From positions 4,527,025-4,591,024 of the forward strand of contig NC_012669.1 in the NCBI RefSeq assembly GCF_000023105.1: DNA of 64,000 nt, in the 5' to 3' direction. This DNA comes from Beutenbergia cavernae DSM 12333. GTDB lineage: Bacteria; Actinomycetota; Actinomycetes; Actinomycetales; Beutenbergiaceae. A program made the position numbers and the translations under genes. The notes below the pieces were generated by a model that made no database searches, was not told where the DNA came from, and worked only from the letters and a program-made list of their open reading frames with translations. Of the stretch, positions 36,818 through 45,311 are shown in pieces. Every line of letters begins with the position of its first letter. Positions within the stretch are counted from its first letter, which is position 1.

Positions 36818-39067
36818 TCACTCGCCGAGCAGACCCATCGTGACCGCCTGACGGACGGCCTCGCTGCGCGACGAGGCGCCGAGCTTGCGGTAGATCGACC
36901 CGATCTCCGAGCTGGCCGTGTTGCGGGAGACGAAGAGGCGCTCGCCGATCTCGCGGATCGTGAGATGCGTCTGCAGGTACGGCAGGAGCCGGAGCTCGGC
37001 GGGCGAGAGCGGTGGCACCGAGGTGGCCATGCTCGCGGCGCGGGAGCCGGCGCCGAACTCCTGGCGCAGGTCGGCGACCTCGTCGACGAGCACGCCGAGG
37101 TTCGGTCGGTGGAGCAGGACGTCGTCGATCTCGCGCAGCAGGTGACGGACGGCGGCGACGTCCCCCGCCGCCCAGCTCGTCCTGGCCAGATGCATGCGGG
37201 CGCGCACGGCCAGGGTCGGGAACGCGTACGTGCAGAACGTCCGCACCCGCATCCCACGGGTGAGGAGCCGACGCGTCTCCGCGAGGTCGCCGTCGTGCAG
37301 CGCGAGACGCGCGGCCGCCGCGAACGCCGGCGCGCTCGTCGGGTAGTCGTACATGCGGTGCTCCTCGATGGCGTCCAGCGCGTGCCGAATGCGCTCCCGC
37401 CCGCGTTCCCACTGGCCGTGGTCCATGTCGCGCTGGGCGAGCTGCGCCTCGCAGAAGACGAGCGTGTCCGCGTTGCCGACGGCGGCGGCCGCCGCGACCG
37501 TCCTCTCGAACTCCCGAGCGGCGCCGTCGACGTCCCCGACGAGCAGGCGAGCCAGGCCGCTCGCCGTGAGCGCCGTGTCACGCCACACGCTCCACTCCGG
37601 CTCGCTCGCGACGGCGAGGGCGGCGTCGTCGAGCAGCGCCTGGGGGCCCTGCGGGCACCGGAGGGCGCGATACATCGCGCGAGCGGAGTCGAACGACGCC
37701 GATCCGTCCACCATCTCTCCGTCGAAGGCCGCGGCGTCGACGACGGCGCCCCACCGCTCCGCCTCGCCGGCGCGTCCCTCGTACGCGGCGACGTAGCCCG
37801 CCAGCACCGCGAGCGGAGGGTAGGCGACGACGGCGTCGTCGCCGAGGGCGCGCAGCCACTTGCCGACGGTCGAGAGCTGGCCCGCCTGGAAGAGGGTCAT
37901 CACGAGGCGTGTGACGAGCCGGACGCAGCGCTCCCGGTCCGACGTCTGGAGAAGCTGTTCGACGGCGCGTTCGGGCGACCCGTGCGCCTCGTACCAGTCG
38001 GCGGCCCGCCGCCGGAGCCCGTCGACGAGCTGCGCCTCGACCGTCGTGAGCTCGCCGAGGAGGAACTCGCGGAACAGCGCGTGGTACCGGAACCACCACC
38101 GGCGCCGGTCCAACGGCACCAGGAAGAGGCTCGACGCCTCGAGCCGCCGGAGCATCTCCCGCGAACCCGGCTCGCCTGTGACCTCGTCGCACAGGGGCCC
38201 GCACAGGTTGTCGAGCACGGCCGTGCGCCGCAGGAACGTGCGCATGTCCTCGGGGAGACGGCGGTACGACTCGCGCTGGAGGTAGTCAGCGACGTAGGGG
38301 TCCTCACCCGTGACGGCGACGGCGTCGCCGCCGCTGTGCCGCGCGATCAGCGAGGCGAGGTAGATCCCGACCGGCCACCCTTCGGTCCGCTCCGTCACGG
38401 CGGCAGCGGCCTCGGGCGAGACGGGGACGTGCGAGGCGGCGAAGACCTGCAACGTTCCGGCGACGTCGAGCACGAGATCGCTCGCCACGATCTCCACGAT
38501 CTCGCCCGCCGCGCGGAGCCGGGGCAGATGGGGCTGCTCCGTGCGGCTGGCCGCGACCAGCTGCGAGCCCGCCGGGATCCCGGCGACCACCACCCCCAGC
38601 ACGTCGTGGCACGCGGGCGACTGCAGCTCGTGGAGGTCGTCGAGCACGAGGACGAACGGCGTCGGGCTCCGCCGCAGGGCCGACGCCAGGCGAGGAGCCG
38701 CGCGCCCGAGCACCGAGGCGTCCGGCCCCACCATGTCCGCTACGAGGCCCTCCGGCCCGTCCGAGACCCGTGCGAACGCCGAGGCGAGGACGACGAGCAG
38801 GCTCGACGGGTCGTCGTCGAGGGTGTCGAGCGAGACCCAGGCCACGGGGCGATCCTCGAGTGCCGCCCACTCGGCGAGCATCGTGGACTTCCCGTAGCCG
38901 GCGGGTGCGGTGACGCCGACCACGCGCCGCCCGCTCGACCGCGCGCCCTGGATCAGGTCGGCGCGACTGACGGCCGCCGTTCGTCGCGCCGGCACGGCAA
39001 GCTTGGCGTCGAGGAGCAAGCCGTCCAGCTCCGCGGCAGCCGGCACGGGGCCCGGCGCGTCGCCCAC
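36818..39067 (-). CDS. MalT-type LuxR-family regulator with ATPase domain
   Basis: A 749-residue large ATP-binding LuxR protein. Walker A: GVTAPAGYGKST near 51-62; Walker B: VLVLDDLHEL. The NACHT/STAND-type core continues through RTEGWPVGIYLASLIARHSG and RFRYHALFREFLLGEL-like residues, then helical TPR-like repeats (about 390-680). The C-terminal HTH is LSPAELRLLPYLQTHLTIRE followed by IGERLFVSRNTASSEIGSIY. Such proteins are activators switched by a bound sugar or other inducer. The start is a GTG 6 nt behind TATCGT, so probably leaderless. It is divergent from an arylsulfatase with a perfect palindrome in between. Confidence 0.94.
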   Translation of the reverse strand: MGDAPGPVPAAAELDGLLLDAKLAVPARRTAAVSRADLIQGARSSGRRVVGVTAPAGYGKSTMLAEWAALEDRPVAWVSLDTLDDDPSSLLVVLASAFARVSDGPEGLVADMVGPDASVLGRAAPRLASALRRSPTPFVLVLDDLHELQSPACHDVLGVVVAGIPAGSQLVAASRTEQPHLPRLRAAGEIVEIVASDLVLDVAGTLQVFAASHVPVSPEAAAAVTERTEGWPVGIYLASLIARHSGGDAVAVTGEDPYVADYLQRESYRRLPEDMRTFLRRTAVLDNLCGPLCDEVTGEPGSREMLRRLEASSLFLVPLDRRRWWFRYHALFREFLLGELTTVEAQLVDGLRRRAADWYEAHGSPERAVEQLLQTSDRERCVRLVTRLVMTLFQAGQLSTVGKWLRALGDDAVVAYPPLAVLAGYVAAYEGRAGEAERWGAVVDAAAFDGEMVDGSASFDSARAMYRALRCPQGPQALLDDAALAVASEPEWSVWRDTALTASGLARLLVGDVDGAAREFERTVAAAAAVGNADTLVFCEAQLAQRDMDHGQWERGRERIRHALDAIEEHRMYDYPTSAPAFAAAARLALHDGDLAETRRLLTRGMRVRTFCTYAFPTLAVRARMHLARTSWAAGDVAAVRHLLREIDDVLLHRPNLGVLVDEVADLRQEFGAGSRAASMATSVPPLSPAELRLLPYLQTHLTIREIGERLFVSRNTASSEIGSIYRKLGASSRSEAVRQAVTMGLLGE

Positions 39068-39124
39068 GGCCAGACGATAGTGCGCGGCGTCTCGGCCCGC
39101 GCGGCGCGAGGGAGGCCCCGGTTC

Positions 39125-39141
39125 TCACGCAGTCTGCGTGA
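39125..39141. promoter_or_regulatory. Perfect 17-bp palindrome, probable LuxR/MalT-type operator
   Basis: TCACGCAG and CTGCGTGA flank a single T. It lies in the 142-nt gap between the regulator and the divergent arylsulfatase gene, about 70 nt upstream of the latter, a place suited to activation. A related copy is at 36380-36396. Confidence 0.7.
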
Positions 39142-39209
39142 TGAGCCGCGCTGCCTCCGTCCTTAGCGTGGCACGCGTCCGAGTCCTGCCCACCCGAGCG
39201 GAGAGACCC

Positions 39210-41576
39210 ATGCGTCCCGACCGGCACGCCCGCACGATGCTCCCGATCCCCGACCGACCGGCGGCGGGACTCACGACCTACGACGCCAAGGACCCGGACA
39301 CGTCCTACCCGCCGATCGAGCCGCTCCTCCCGCCCGACGGCGCCCCGAACGTGCTCGTGATCCTCATCGACGACGTGGGCTTCGGTGCGTCGAGCGCGTT
39401 CGGCGGGCCGTGCCGCACGCCGACGGCGGAGCGGCTCGCCGCGGGTGGGCTGCGGTACAACCGGTTCCACACCACCGCGCTCTGCGCACCGACCCGGCAG
39501 GCGCTGCTGACCGGCCGGAACCACCACTCGGTCGGCATGGGCAGCATCACGGAGACGGCGACGTCGGCGCCCGGGAACAGCTCGCTGCGGCCGAACACGA
39601 AGGCGCCGCTCGCGCTGACCCTGCGGCTCAACGGGTACTCGACGGCGCAGTTCGGCAAGTGCCACGAGGTTCCCGTCTGGCAGACCTCACCGATGGGCCC
39701 GTTCGACGCGTGGCCCACGGGCGGCGGTGGCTTCGAGACCTTCTACGGCTTCATCGGCGGCGAGAACAACCAGTGGGACCCAGCACTGTACGAGGGCACG
39801 ACGCCGATCGAACCGCCGGCCACGGCCGAGGAGGGCTACCACCTCACCGAAGACCTCATCGACCACGCCTGCGCCTGGGTGCGGCAGCAGAAGGCGCTCA
39901 TGCCGGACAAGCCGTTCTTCGTGTACGTCGCCCCCGGTGCCACGCACGCGCCGCACCACGTGCCGGCGGAGTGGATCGAGAAGTACCGGGGAGCGTTCGA
40001 CGACGGCTGGGACGTGCAGCGGGAGCGCACGTTCGCCCGGCAGAAGGAGCTCGGCGTGATCCCGGCCGACGCCGAGCTGACGGTGCGCCACGACGAGATC
40101 CCCGCGTGGGACGACATGCCCGACGACCTCAAGCCCGTGCTGTCGCGGCAGATGGAGGTGTACGCCGCGTTCCTGGAGCACACCGACCACCATGTCGGCC
40201 GGCTCATCGACGCGCTCGAGGATCTCGAGGTGCTCGGCGACACGCTCGTCTACTACATCATCGGCGACAACGGCGCGTCGGCCGAGGGCACCGTCAACGG
40301 CGCCTTCAACGAGATGGCCAACTTCAACGGCATGGCGGCGCTCGAGACGCCGGACTTCATGCGGAGCAAGATGGACGAGTTCGGCTCGCCGACCTCCTAC
40401 AACCACTACGCGGTGGGCTGGGCGTGGGCGATGGACACCCCGTTCCAGTGGACGAAGCAGGTCGCCTCCCACTGGGGCGGCACCCGGAACGGAACGATCG
40501 TGCACTGGCCGAGCACCATCGCCGACCGCGGCGGCCTGCGTACTCAGTTCACCCATGTCATCGACGTCGCCCCGACCGTGCTCGAGGCCGCGGGCCTCCC
40601 GGAGCCGGCCATGGTGAACGGCGTCCTGCAGGCGCCCATCGAGGGCACGAGCATGCTGTACACGTTCGACGGCGCGGACATCCCGGAGCGGCACGACCTG
40701 CAGTACTTCGAGATGTTCGCCAACCGCGGGGTCTACCACCGCGGGTGGAGCGCCGTCACCAAGCACCGCACGCCCTGGGTCATGGTCGGCGGCGAGCTGC
40801 CGGCGTTCGACGACGACCTGTGGGAGCTCTACGACGGGTCCTCCGACTACAGCCAGGCGCACGACCTCGCCGCCGAGCGGCCGGACATGCTCGCGAAGCT
40901 CCAGCGCCTGTGGCTCATCGAGGCCACGAAGTACAACGTGCTGCCGCTGGACGACCGCACCGGTGAGCGGCTCGAGCCGACGATGGCCGGGCGCCCCACG
41001 CTCATCCGCGGCGACTCCCAGCTGTTCTTCCCTGGCATGGGGCGCCTCTCGGAGAACAGCGTCGTCACCGTGAAGAACCGGTCGTTCTCCGTCACCGCTG
41101 AGGTCGAGGTGCCCGACGGCGGAGCGTCCGGCGTGCTCATCGCGCAGGGTGGGCGGTTCGGCGGCTGGAGCGTCTACCTCCGCGACGGCCGGATGACGTT
41201 CTGCTACAACGTGCTCGGCATCCAGAGCTTCGTGGTGTCGTCGGAGGAGCCGGTGCCGGCGGGCACCCATCAGGCGCGGATGGAGTTCGCGTACGACGGC
41301 GGCGGGCTCGGCAAGGGGGGCGACGTCACGCTGTACGTCGACGGCGGTCCTGTCGGCACGGGCCGGGTCGACGCCACTCAGGCGATGGTGTTCTCCGCCG
41401 ACGAGACGACCGACATCGGGTACGAGTCCGGCACCACCGTCTCGCCGGACTACACGGCCCGCGACAGCCGGTTCACCGGCAAGCTGCTCTGGGTCCAGCT
41501 CGACGTCGGGACCGACGACCACGACCACGTCATCAGCCCCGAGGAGCGCCTGCGGGTGGCCATGGCCCGGCAGTAG
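39210..41576 (+). CDS. Arylsulfatase (type I, formylglycine-dependent), copy 2
   Basis: A 788-residue sulfatase, a paralogue of the one at 10642. Metal-binding ILIDDVGFG starts near 51; the modification motif is C-A-P-T-R at 92-96 within [16 protein letters not shown], with Thr in place of the usual Ser. VAPGATHAPHH, IIGDNGASAEG and KQVASHWGGTRNGTIVHWPS follow the family order, and the same C-terminal beta domain of about 150 residues is present. There is no signal peptide. GGAGAGACCC precedes the ATG at 39210; an in-frame start 24 codons earlier has none. Control by the divergent LuxR/MalT-type activator is likely. Confidence 0.93.
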   Translation: MRPDRHARTMLPIPDRPAAGLTTYDAKDPDTSYPPIEPLLPPDGAPNVLVILIDDVGFGASSAFGGPCRTPTAERLAAGGLRYNRFHTTALCAPTRQALLTGRNHHSVGMGSITETATSAPGNSSLRPNTKAPLALTLRLNGYSTAQFGKCHEVPVWQTSPMGPFDAWPTGGGGFETFYGFIGGENNQWDPALYEGTTPIEPPATAEEGYHLTEDLIDHACAWVRQQKALMPDKPFFVYVAPGATHAPHHVPAEWIEKYRGAFDDGWDVQRERTFARQKELGVIPADAELTVRHDEIPAWDDMPDDLKPVLSRQMEVYAAFLEHTDHHVGRLIDALEDLEVLGDTLVYYIIGDNGASAEGTVNGAFNEMANFNGMAALETPDFMRSKMDEFGSPTSYNHYAVGWAWAMDTPFQWTKQVASHWGGTRNGTIVHWPSTIADRGGLRTQFTHVIDVAPTVLEAAGLPEPAMVNGVLQAPIEGTSMLYTFDGADIPERHDLQYFEMFANRGVYHRGWSAVTKHRTPWVMVGGELPAFDDDLWELYDGSSDYSQAHDLAAERPDMLAKLQRLWLIEATKYNVLPLDDRTGERLEPTMAGRPTLIRGDSQLFFPGMGRLSENSVVTVKNRSFSVTAEVEVPDGGASGVLIAQGGRFGGWSVYLRDGRMTFCYNVLGIQSFVVSSEEPVPAGTHQARMEFAYDGGGLGKGGDVTLYVDGGPVGTGRVDATQAMVFSADETTDIGYESGTTVSPDYTARDSRFTGKLLWVQLDVGTDDHDHVISPEERLRVAMARQ

Positions 41577-41604
41577 CCGATCGCCCCGCGGGAGGGAGCC
41601 GAGC

Positions 41605-42129
41605 GTGCCGACCGACGCCGGTCAGCACCACCATCACGTCGGTGCGTACGACGCCGACGCCGATCCGTTCGTGCGCCGTTCCGCGTACCTGTACGGCCTG
41701 ATCATCACCGGGTCGGTCCTCGCTGCCGCGCCGGAGGACCTCGGCCTCGTGCGCGTCGCCGCCCTGCTCGGCGGCACGCTCGTCGTCTACTGGTCGGCCG
41801 AGACGTACGCCGACTGCATCGCGGCGCGGACAGTCCTCGGCCGCCCGCTCGACGCGCACGAGCGCCGCCGCGTGCTCACCGACGGGTTCCCGCTCGTGGC
41901 GGCGTGCGCCGTGCCGGGCGTCGTGCTGCTCGCGGAGGCGGTGCTGCGGGTCGAGCCGGCGCTCGCCGTCGACGTCGCCCTGCTCGTCAACGTCGTGCTG
42001 CTCATGGTCGTCGGATGGCGGATGGGCACCGCCGGCGGGCTGACCGGCGGCAAGCGCGCGCTGACGACGGCGGCAGCCGGGCTGCTGGGGGTCGCGATGA
42101 TCGGGCTCAAGCTGGTGCTGCACCACTGA
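41605..42129 (+). CDS. Integral membrane protein following the arylsulfatase
   Basis: A 174-residue protein with about four membrane helices. The N-terminus is His-rich (GQHHHHVGAYDADADPF). Helices are SAYLYGLIITGSVLAAAPE, AALLGGTLVVYWSAETYADC, LVAACAVPGVVLLAEAVLR and VALLVNVVLLMVVGWRMG, with a last one in GLLGVAMIGLKLVL. I do not recognise a named family. The GTG start is preceded by GGGAGGGAGCG. It begins 28 nt after the sulfatase stop codon and is probably in the same operon, hence a possible role in substrate or product handling; that is inference from position only. Confidence 0.8.
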   Translation: MPTDAGQHHHHVGAYDADADPFVRRSAYLYGLIITGSVLAAAPEDLGLVRVAALLGGTLVVYWSAETYADCIAARTVLGRPLDAHERRRVLTDGFPLVAACAVPGVVLLAEAVLRVEPALAVDVALLVNVVLLMVVGWRMGTAGGLTGGKRALTTAAAGLLGVAMIGLKLVLHH

Positions 42130-42176
42130 CCCGGAACCGGGCGGCGATCGTCCGGAATCGCCTCTACGGTGCCGCC

Positions 42177-42746
42177 ATGAGCGACCCCGAGTACTGGCGG
42201 GAACCACCCCTCGCGGGCACCGAGACCGAGCACCTCCTCGGCGCGCTCGACCGCCTGCGCGCCACGTTCCGGTGGAAGGCCGACGGGCTCGACGCCGTCG
42301 GCCTCCAGACCCGGATCGGCGCCTCGACCCTGACGCTCGGCGGCCTCCTCAAGCACCTCGCCCGGGCCGAGAACCAGATGTTCACGACCAAGCTCGACGG
42401 CACGCCGATGGGGCCGCCGTGGGACACCGCGCCGTGGGACGAGGACGACGACTGGGACTTCACGTCCGCGGCGACGGACAGCCCCGACCAGCTGTACGCC
42501 GTCTGGGACCGCCAGGTCGAGCAGTCCCGCGCGCGGCTCGGCGCCGCGCTCGCCGACGGCGGACTCGACCAGCTCGTGCACCTGGAGTGGCCGGGCCGGG
42601 GACACCTCAGCCTGCGCCGGCTGCTGTGCGACCTCCTCGAGGAGTACGGGCGCCACACCGGTCACGCGGACCTGCTCCGGGAGGCGGTCGACGGCCGGGT
42701 GGGCGAGGACCCGCCCGCCGACTGGCGGCCCGAGTCGGGAGGCTGA
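42177..42746 (+). CDS. DinB/DUF664-family protein
   Basis: A 189-residue helical-bundle protein. It starts MSDPEYWREPPLAGTETEHL, then LLGALDRLRATFRWKADGLD, the helix STLTLGGLLKHLARAENQMF with the first metal-ligand His, and LRRLLCDLLEEYGRHTGHAD with the H-x3-H pair of the DinB/YfiT-like metal site. The family includes mycothiol-dependent transferases and DUF664 proteins; actinobacterial members often act on mycothiol. TACGGT ends 6 nt before the ATG, so the mRNA is probably leaderless. It converges on a PPOX-family gene. Confidence 0.9.
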   Translation: MSDPEYWREPPLAGTETEHLLGALDRLRATFRWKADGLDAVGLQTRIGASTLTLGGLLKHLARAENQMFTTKLDGTPMGPPWDTAPWDEDDDWDFTSAATDSPDQLYAVWDRQVEQSRARLGAALADGGLDQLVHLEWPGRGHLSLRRLLCDLLEEYGRHTGHADLLREAVDGRVGEDPPADWRPESGG

Positions 42747-42765
42747 GGCACAGCCACGCAGGACA

Positions 42766-43284
42766 TCAGCCGTCGGCGCGCCACGTCTGCCGCGGCCGGT
42801 AGCCCGTGCGGCGGAGCCAGTGCTCGGTATAGAGGATGCGCGACGGCGTGATGACCGTCAGCGGGTCGGCGGGCGGCTCGTCGATCGATCGGCCACGTTC
42901 GACGTGGTCGGACTGCCACCGGAACGCCTCCCAGTACGGCTCCGACGCCGGGTCGTCGCGCTCGAGGGTGCGAGCGGTGCCGAAGAGCTGGGCGCCGCGG
43001 CTGCTCGCCTGGCCGACGAGGGGCGCGACGATCCCGGCCGAGACGCGCGGGTCGCGCCGCAGGTTCCGCGACTTCCTCGAGCCGTTCCAGCTCGAGTAGA
43101 AGATCTCGAACCCGAGGCTGGAGTAACGCACGGGCGTGGCCGTCGGCGCCCCGTCCGCGTCGACGGTCGCGATCACCGCGAGGTTGTGGGTCGAGAGCAG
43201 GTTGAGGATCCGCTCCTCGAGCTGGTCCCGCGGAAGGTCGACGTCGGGAGCGGGCCCGCTGAGCCAAGGGTTCGTGAGCGGCAT
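42766..43284 (-). CDS. PPOX-class FMN/F420-binding split-barrel protein
   Basis: A 172-residue pyridoxamine-5'-phosphate-oxidase-like protein. LEERILNLLSTHNLAVIATV and DADGAPTATPVRYSSLG are the first strands, then EIFYSSWNGSRKSRNLRRDP with the flavin-contacting Ser/Arg, RVSAGIVAPLVGQASSRGAQ and LFGTARTLERDD. A C-terminal helix and the tail LYTEHWLRRTGYRPRQTW complete the fold. The cofactor may be F420 rather than FMN, as for many actinobacterial members; the sequence does not decide. Role unknown. It lies 33 nt behind the methyltransferase gene on the same strand and could be cotranscribed. Confidence 0.9.
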   Translation of the reverse strand: MPLTNPWLSGPAPDVDLPRDQLEERILNLLSTHNLAVIATVDADGAPTATPVRYSSLGFEIFYSSWNGSRKSRNLRRDPRVSAGIVAPLVGQASSRGAQLFGTARTLERDDPASEPYWEAFRWQSDHVERGRSIDEPPADPLTVITPSRILYTEHWLRRTGYRPRQTWRADG

Positions 43285-43317
43285 GCCGCCATCGTCGCAG
43301 CACGGGGGCGCGGGTAC

Positions 43318-44082
43318 TCAGTCGGCGGGACGCTCGGGCAGTCGGTACACGGACACGTGCGACGGCGAGTCGCTCGTGAACGGGGCGCCGGCGAAGTCCG
43401 CGTGCCGCGACTCCAACTCCATGCCGGCCAGGCGCGCCATGAGGTCGAGCTCTCCCGGCCAGATGAACCGGTGCGGTGAGAACCACACGCGCGCGGCGCC
43501 GTCGTCGTCGAAATGGATGTGATGGGAGACGACGCGCTGGTGCGCCATGTCGAGGACGTCGACGCCGAGGTAGCCGTCCTCCGCGGTGAAGACCTGGGCG
43601 TGGCGTCCGCCGGTGACGGGCTGCGGGCGCGGCACCCACAGCTCGACGAGGAATCGCCCGCCGGGCGCGAGGTGGGCGGCCGCGTTGCGGAAGCACGCCA
43701 CCTGCGCCTCCTGCGTGTAGAGGTTCGAGATCGTGTTGAACACGAGGTAGACGAGGCTGAAGTCGCCGGGCACGCGTGCGGTCGCCATGTCGCCGACGAC
43801 GACGGGGAGCTCCTCCTCGGTCGCCTTCGTGCGCAGGACGTCGACCATCGCCTCGGACAGCTCGATGCCGCTGACGTCGGCGCCGCGCTCCCGCAACGGG
43901 ACGCCGACCCGGCCCGTGCCGATCGCGAGTTCGAGCACGCGGCCGCCCTCGCTGAGGGCGTGCAGACGATCGAGCGTGGGCCCGAGGACGTCGGGGGCGA
44001 ACATGCCCTCGCCCGGGGTGTCGTAGCTCGCTGCGGCGTCCGCGCCCCAGAGGTCGCGCTGATCGAGGTTCCAGATCGACAT
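43318..44082 (-). CDS. Class I SAM-dependent methyltransferase
   Basis: A 254-residue methyltransferase. Motif I is VLELAIGTGRVGVPLRERGA, with VSGIELSEAMVDVLRTKA as motif II and an acidic residue for the SAM ribose. VVVGDMATARVPGDFSLVYL and NAAAHLAPGGRFLVELWVPR follow as motifs III-IV. The N-terminal cap has DAAASYDTPGEGMFAPDVLG. This resembles actinobacterial small-molecule methyltransferases with an unknown acceptor. The leftward partner is the PPOX gene. Upstream lies a 400-nt region that has only decayed gene fragments. Confidence 0.93.
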   Translation of the reverse strand: MSIWNLDQRDLWGADAAASYDTPGEGMFAPDVLGPTLDRLHALSEGGRVLELAIGTGRVGVPLRERGADVSGIELSEAMVDVLRTKATEEELPVVVGDMATARVPGDFSLVYLVFNTISNLYTQEAQVACFRNAAAHLAPGGRFLVELWVPRPQPVTGGRHAQVFTAEDGYLGVDVLDMAHQRVVSHHIHFDDDGAARVWFSPHRFIWPGELDLMARLAGMELESRHADFAGAPFTSDSPSHVSVYRLPERPAD

Positions 44083-44132
44083 GACGCCACCGTGGACCGG
44101 TCCGCCCGACGCGTCCAGGCCTTAAGCGCCGC

Positions 44133-44270
44133 TCAACCTGCGCCGGCGTCGAACACGAGCCAGCGGCCGTCCTCGTCCGTGAGCAGGAAGCCCCAGGTGA
44201 GGCGCTCGCCGTCGGACATCGAGGCGTCCGTCTGCTCCGGCACGAACGAGACCGTCACGCCGACGGCGTC
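44133..44270 (-). pseudogene. C-terminal fragment of a decayed gene
   Basis: An open frame ending at a TGA at 44133-44135 encodes about 45 residues ending GRWLVFDAGAG, preceded by RLTWGFLLTDED and SFVPEQTD. It looks like the end of a SnoaL/NTF2-like or similar small protein, but no plausible start or N-terminus is found: the frame is interrupted or replaced upstream by a truncated kinase start in another frame. I read it as the remains of a deletion junction. The parent protein is not identified. Confidence 0.5.
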
Positions 44271-44419
44271 CGGGTCCTGGCAGCGCCGATGACCGCACCT
44301 CCTCGGGCGCGGAGGCTCATGTGGTCAGGCCGAAGTAGCGGACCACCGACCTCCAGGACCGACGTCTTGCCCGTGCCGTACCCACCATTGACGAAGACGA
44401 CGTACTCGGGCGCGCTCAT
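44255..44419 (-). pseudogene. Truncated P-loop kinase-like gene (N-terminal remnant)
   Basis: A 54-codon frame starts MSAPEYVVFVNGGYGTGKTS, which is a good strand and Walker A loop (N-G-G-Y-G-T-G-K-T-S) of a small P-loop kinase or ATPase, but the homology stops after VLEVGG and a frame-shifted Arg-rich tail ends at a TGA. Family members run to about 170-200 residues. TACGAT 8 nt before the ATG suggests that its leaderless promoter is still there. Together with the fragment at 44133 it marks a deletion. The whole stretch 44083-44485 has no intact gene. Confidence 0.55.
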
Positions 44420-44485
44420 CCCACCAGATCGTAGGCGGTCTCCCGCGCTGGTGGACTGTCGAGGACCCGTTCGGATCCAGGGTCG

Positions 44486-45208
44486 TCAGGTCTCCGCGGC
44501 GCGTGCGCTGGCGTGGACGTGCGCCTCGATGCCGGTGAGGAGGTACCCCAGCCCCCTCATGAAGTCACCGGACCAGTCGTCGTTGTCGAGGTAGCGGTGC
44601 TCCGCGAGGGTCGGGTAGCGGTCGGACCGGTCCTCCAGGAGCGCCTGCCCGCGGGTGCGATCCTCCTCGCCGATCGTCAGCGTGGCCTCGGTCGAGGCGG
44701 AGCCGACGATCTGGTTGTAGATCGTCCAGGTCGCCGCGGACAGGTCCGGGCCCTCCAGCCCGGCCTGCCGGAGCGTCGACTGCAGGGCCTCCAGCTGATC
44801 GAGGAAGTTCGGCCCGAGGCTCGGGCGCTGCGCGGCCACAGGTGGCACCCAGGGATGTCTGACGAGCACTGATCGCCAGGCGACGGCGAGGCGTTCGACA
44901 CATCGTCGCCACGGCTGACCGGGCGACGAGGCGTGTGTCCCGGCCTCGCCGAAGACGTGGTCGACGGCGAGGTCGAGAACGTCGTCCTTCGTCCGCACGT
45001 GCCAGTACAGCGACGGCGCGACGACGCCCAGTCTCTCGGCGAGTCTGCGCATGCTGAGCGCGTCGAGCCCTGCGTCGTCCAGCAGCTCGACGGCCGCCTC
45101 GACGATGCGGCCGCGGGTCAGCGGGGGGTCGTCACGTTCGGGTCGCTGGGGTCGCAGCCACACGCTCGACGCCGCCGCCCGGTCCTCCGGCGCTCGCCTC
45201 GTCGGCAT
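44486..45208 (-). CDS. TetR-family repressor
   Basis: A 240-residue TetR regulator with a long N-terminal arm. The HTH is GRIVEAAVELLDDAGLDALS followed by MRRLAERLGVVAPSLYWHVR, and TKDDVLDLAVDHVFGEA starts the ligand-binding half. The C-terminal domain (LAVAWRSVLVRHPWVPPVAA, then SATWTIYNQIVGSASTEATL) fits the TetR_C class of tetracycline-type efflux repressors. It is divergent from a 14-helix MFS exporter with a perfect palindrome between them. Repression of both genes with relief by an exported drug is the likely scheme. Confidence 0.94.
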   Translation of the reverse strand: MPTRRAPEDRAAASSVWLRPQRPERDDPPLTRGRIVEAAVELLDDAGLDALSMRRLAERLGVVAPSLYWHVRTKDDVLDLAVDHVFGEAGTHASSPGQPWRRCVERLAVAWRSVLVRHPWVPPVAAQRPSLGPNFLDQLEALQSTLRQAGLEGPDLSAATWTIYNQIVGSASTEATLTIGEEDRTRGQALLEDRSDRYPTLAEHRYLDNDDWSGDFMRGLGYLLTGIEAHVHASARAAET

Positions 45209-45266
45209 CGGCCCGCCCTCGTCTGATCGTCTACCGGCTGCTCCACTCTAGTACGCTCGTAGGCGC

Positions 45267-45283
45267 CCCTAACGCTGTTAGGG
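45267..45283. promoter_or_regulatory. TetR operator (7-3-7 palindrome)
   Basis: CCCTAAC and GTTAGGG flank GCT, a perfect inverted repeat centred in the gap between the TetR gene and the MFS exporter, 29 nt from the exporter start. Confidence 0.8.
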
Positions 45284-45311
45284 ACTCCGGAACGATGTAA
45301 GGGACGGGCGG

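Noticed and set aside
43305-43325. A third copy of the MmyB-type operator (GGTACTCAG)
   Set aside because: Only the first six or seven bases agree, and it lies between two same-strand genes without a clear promoter.
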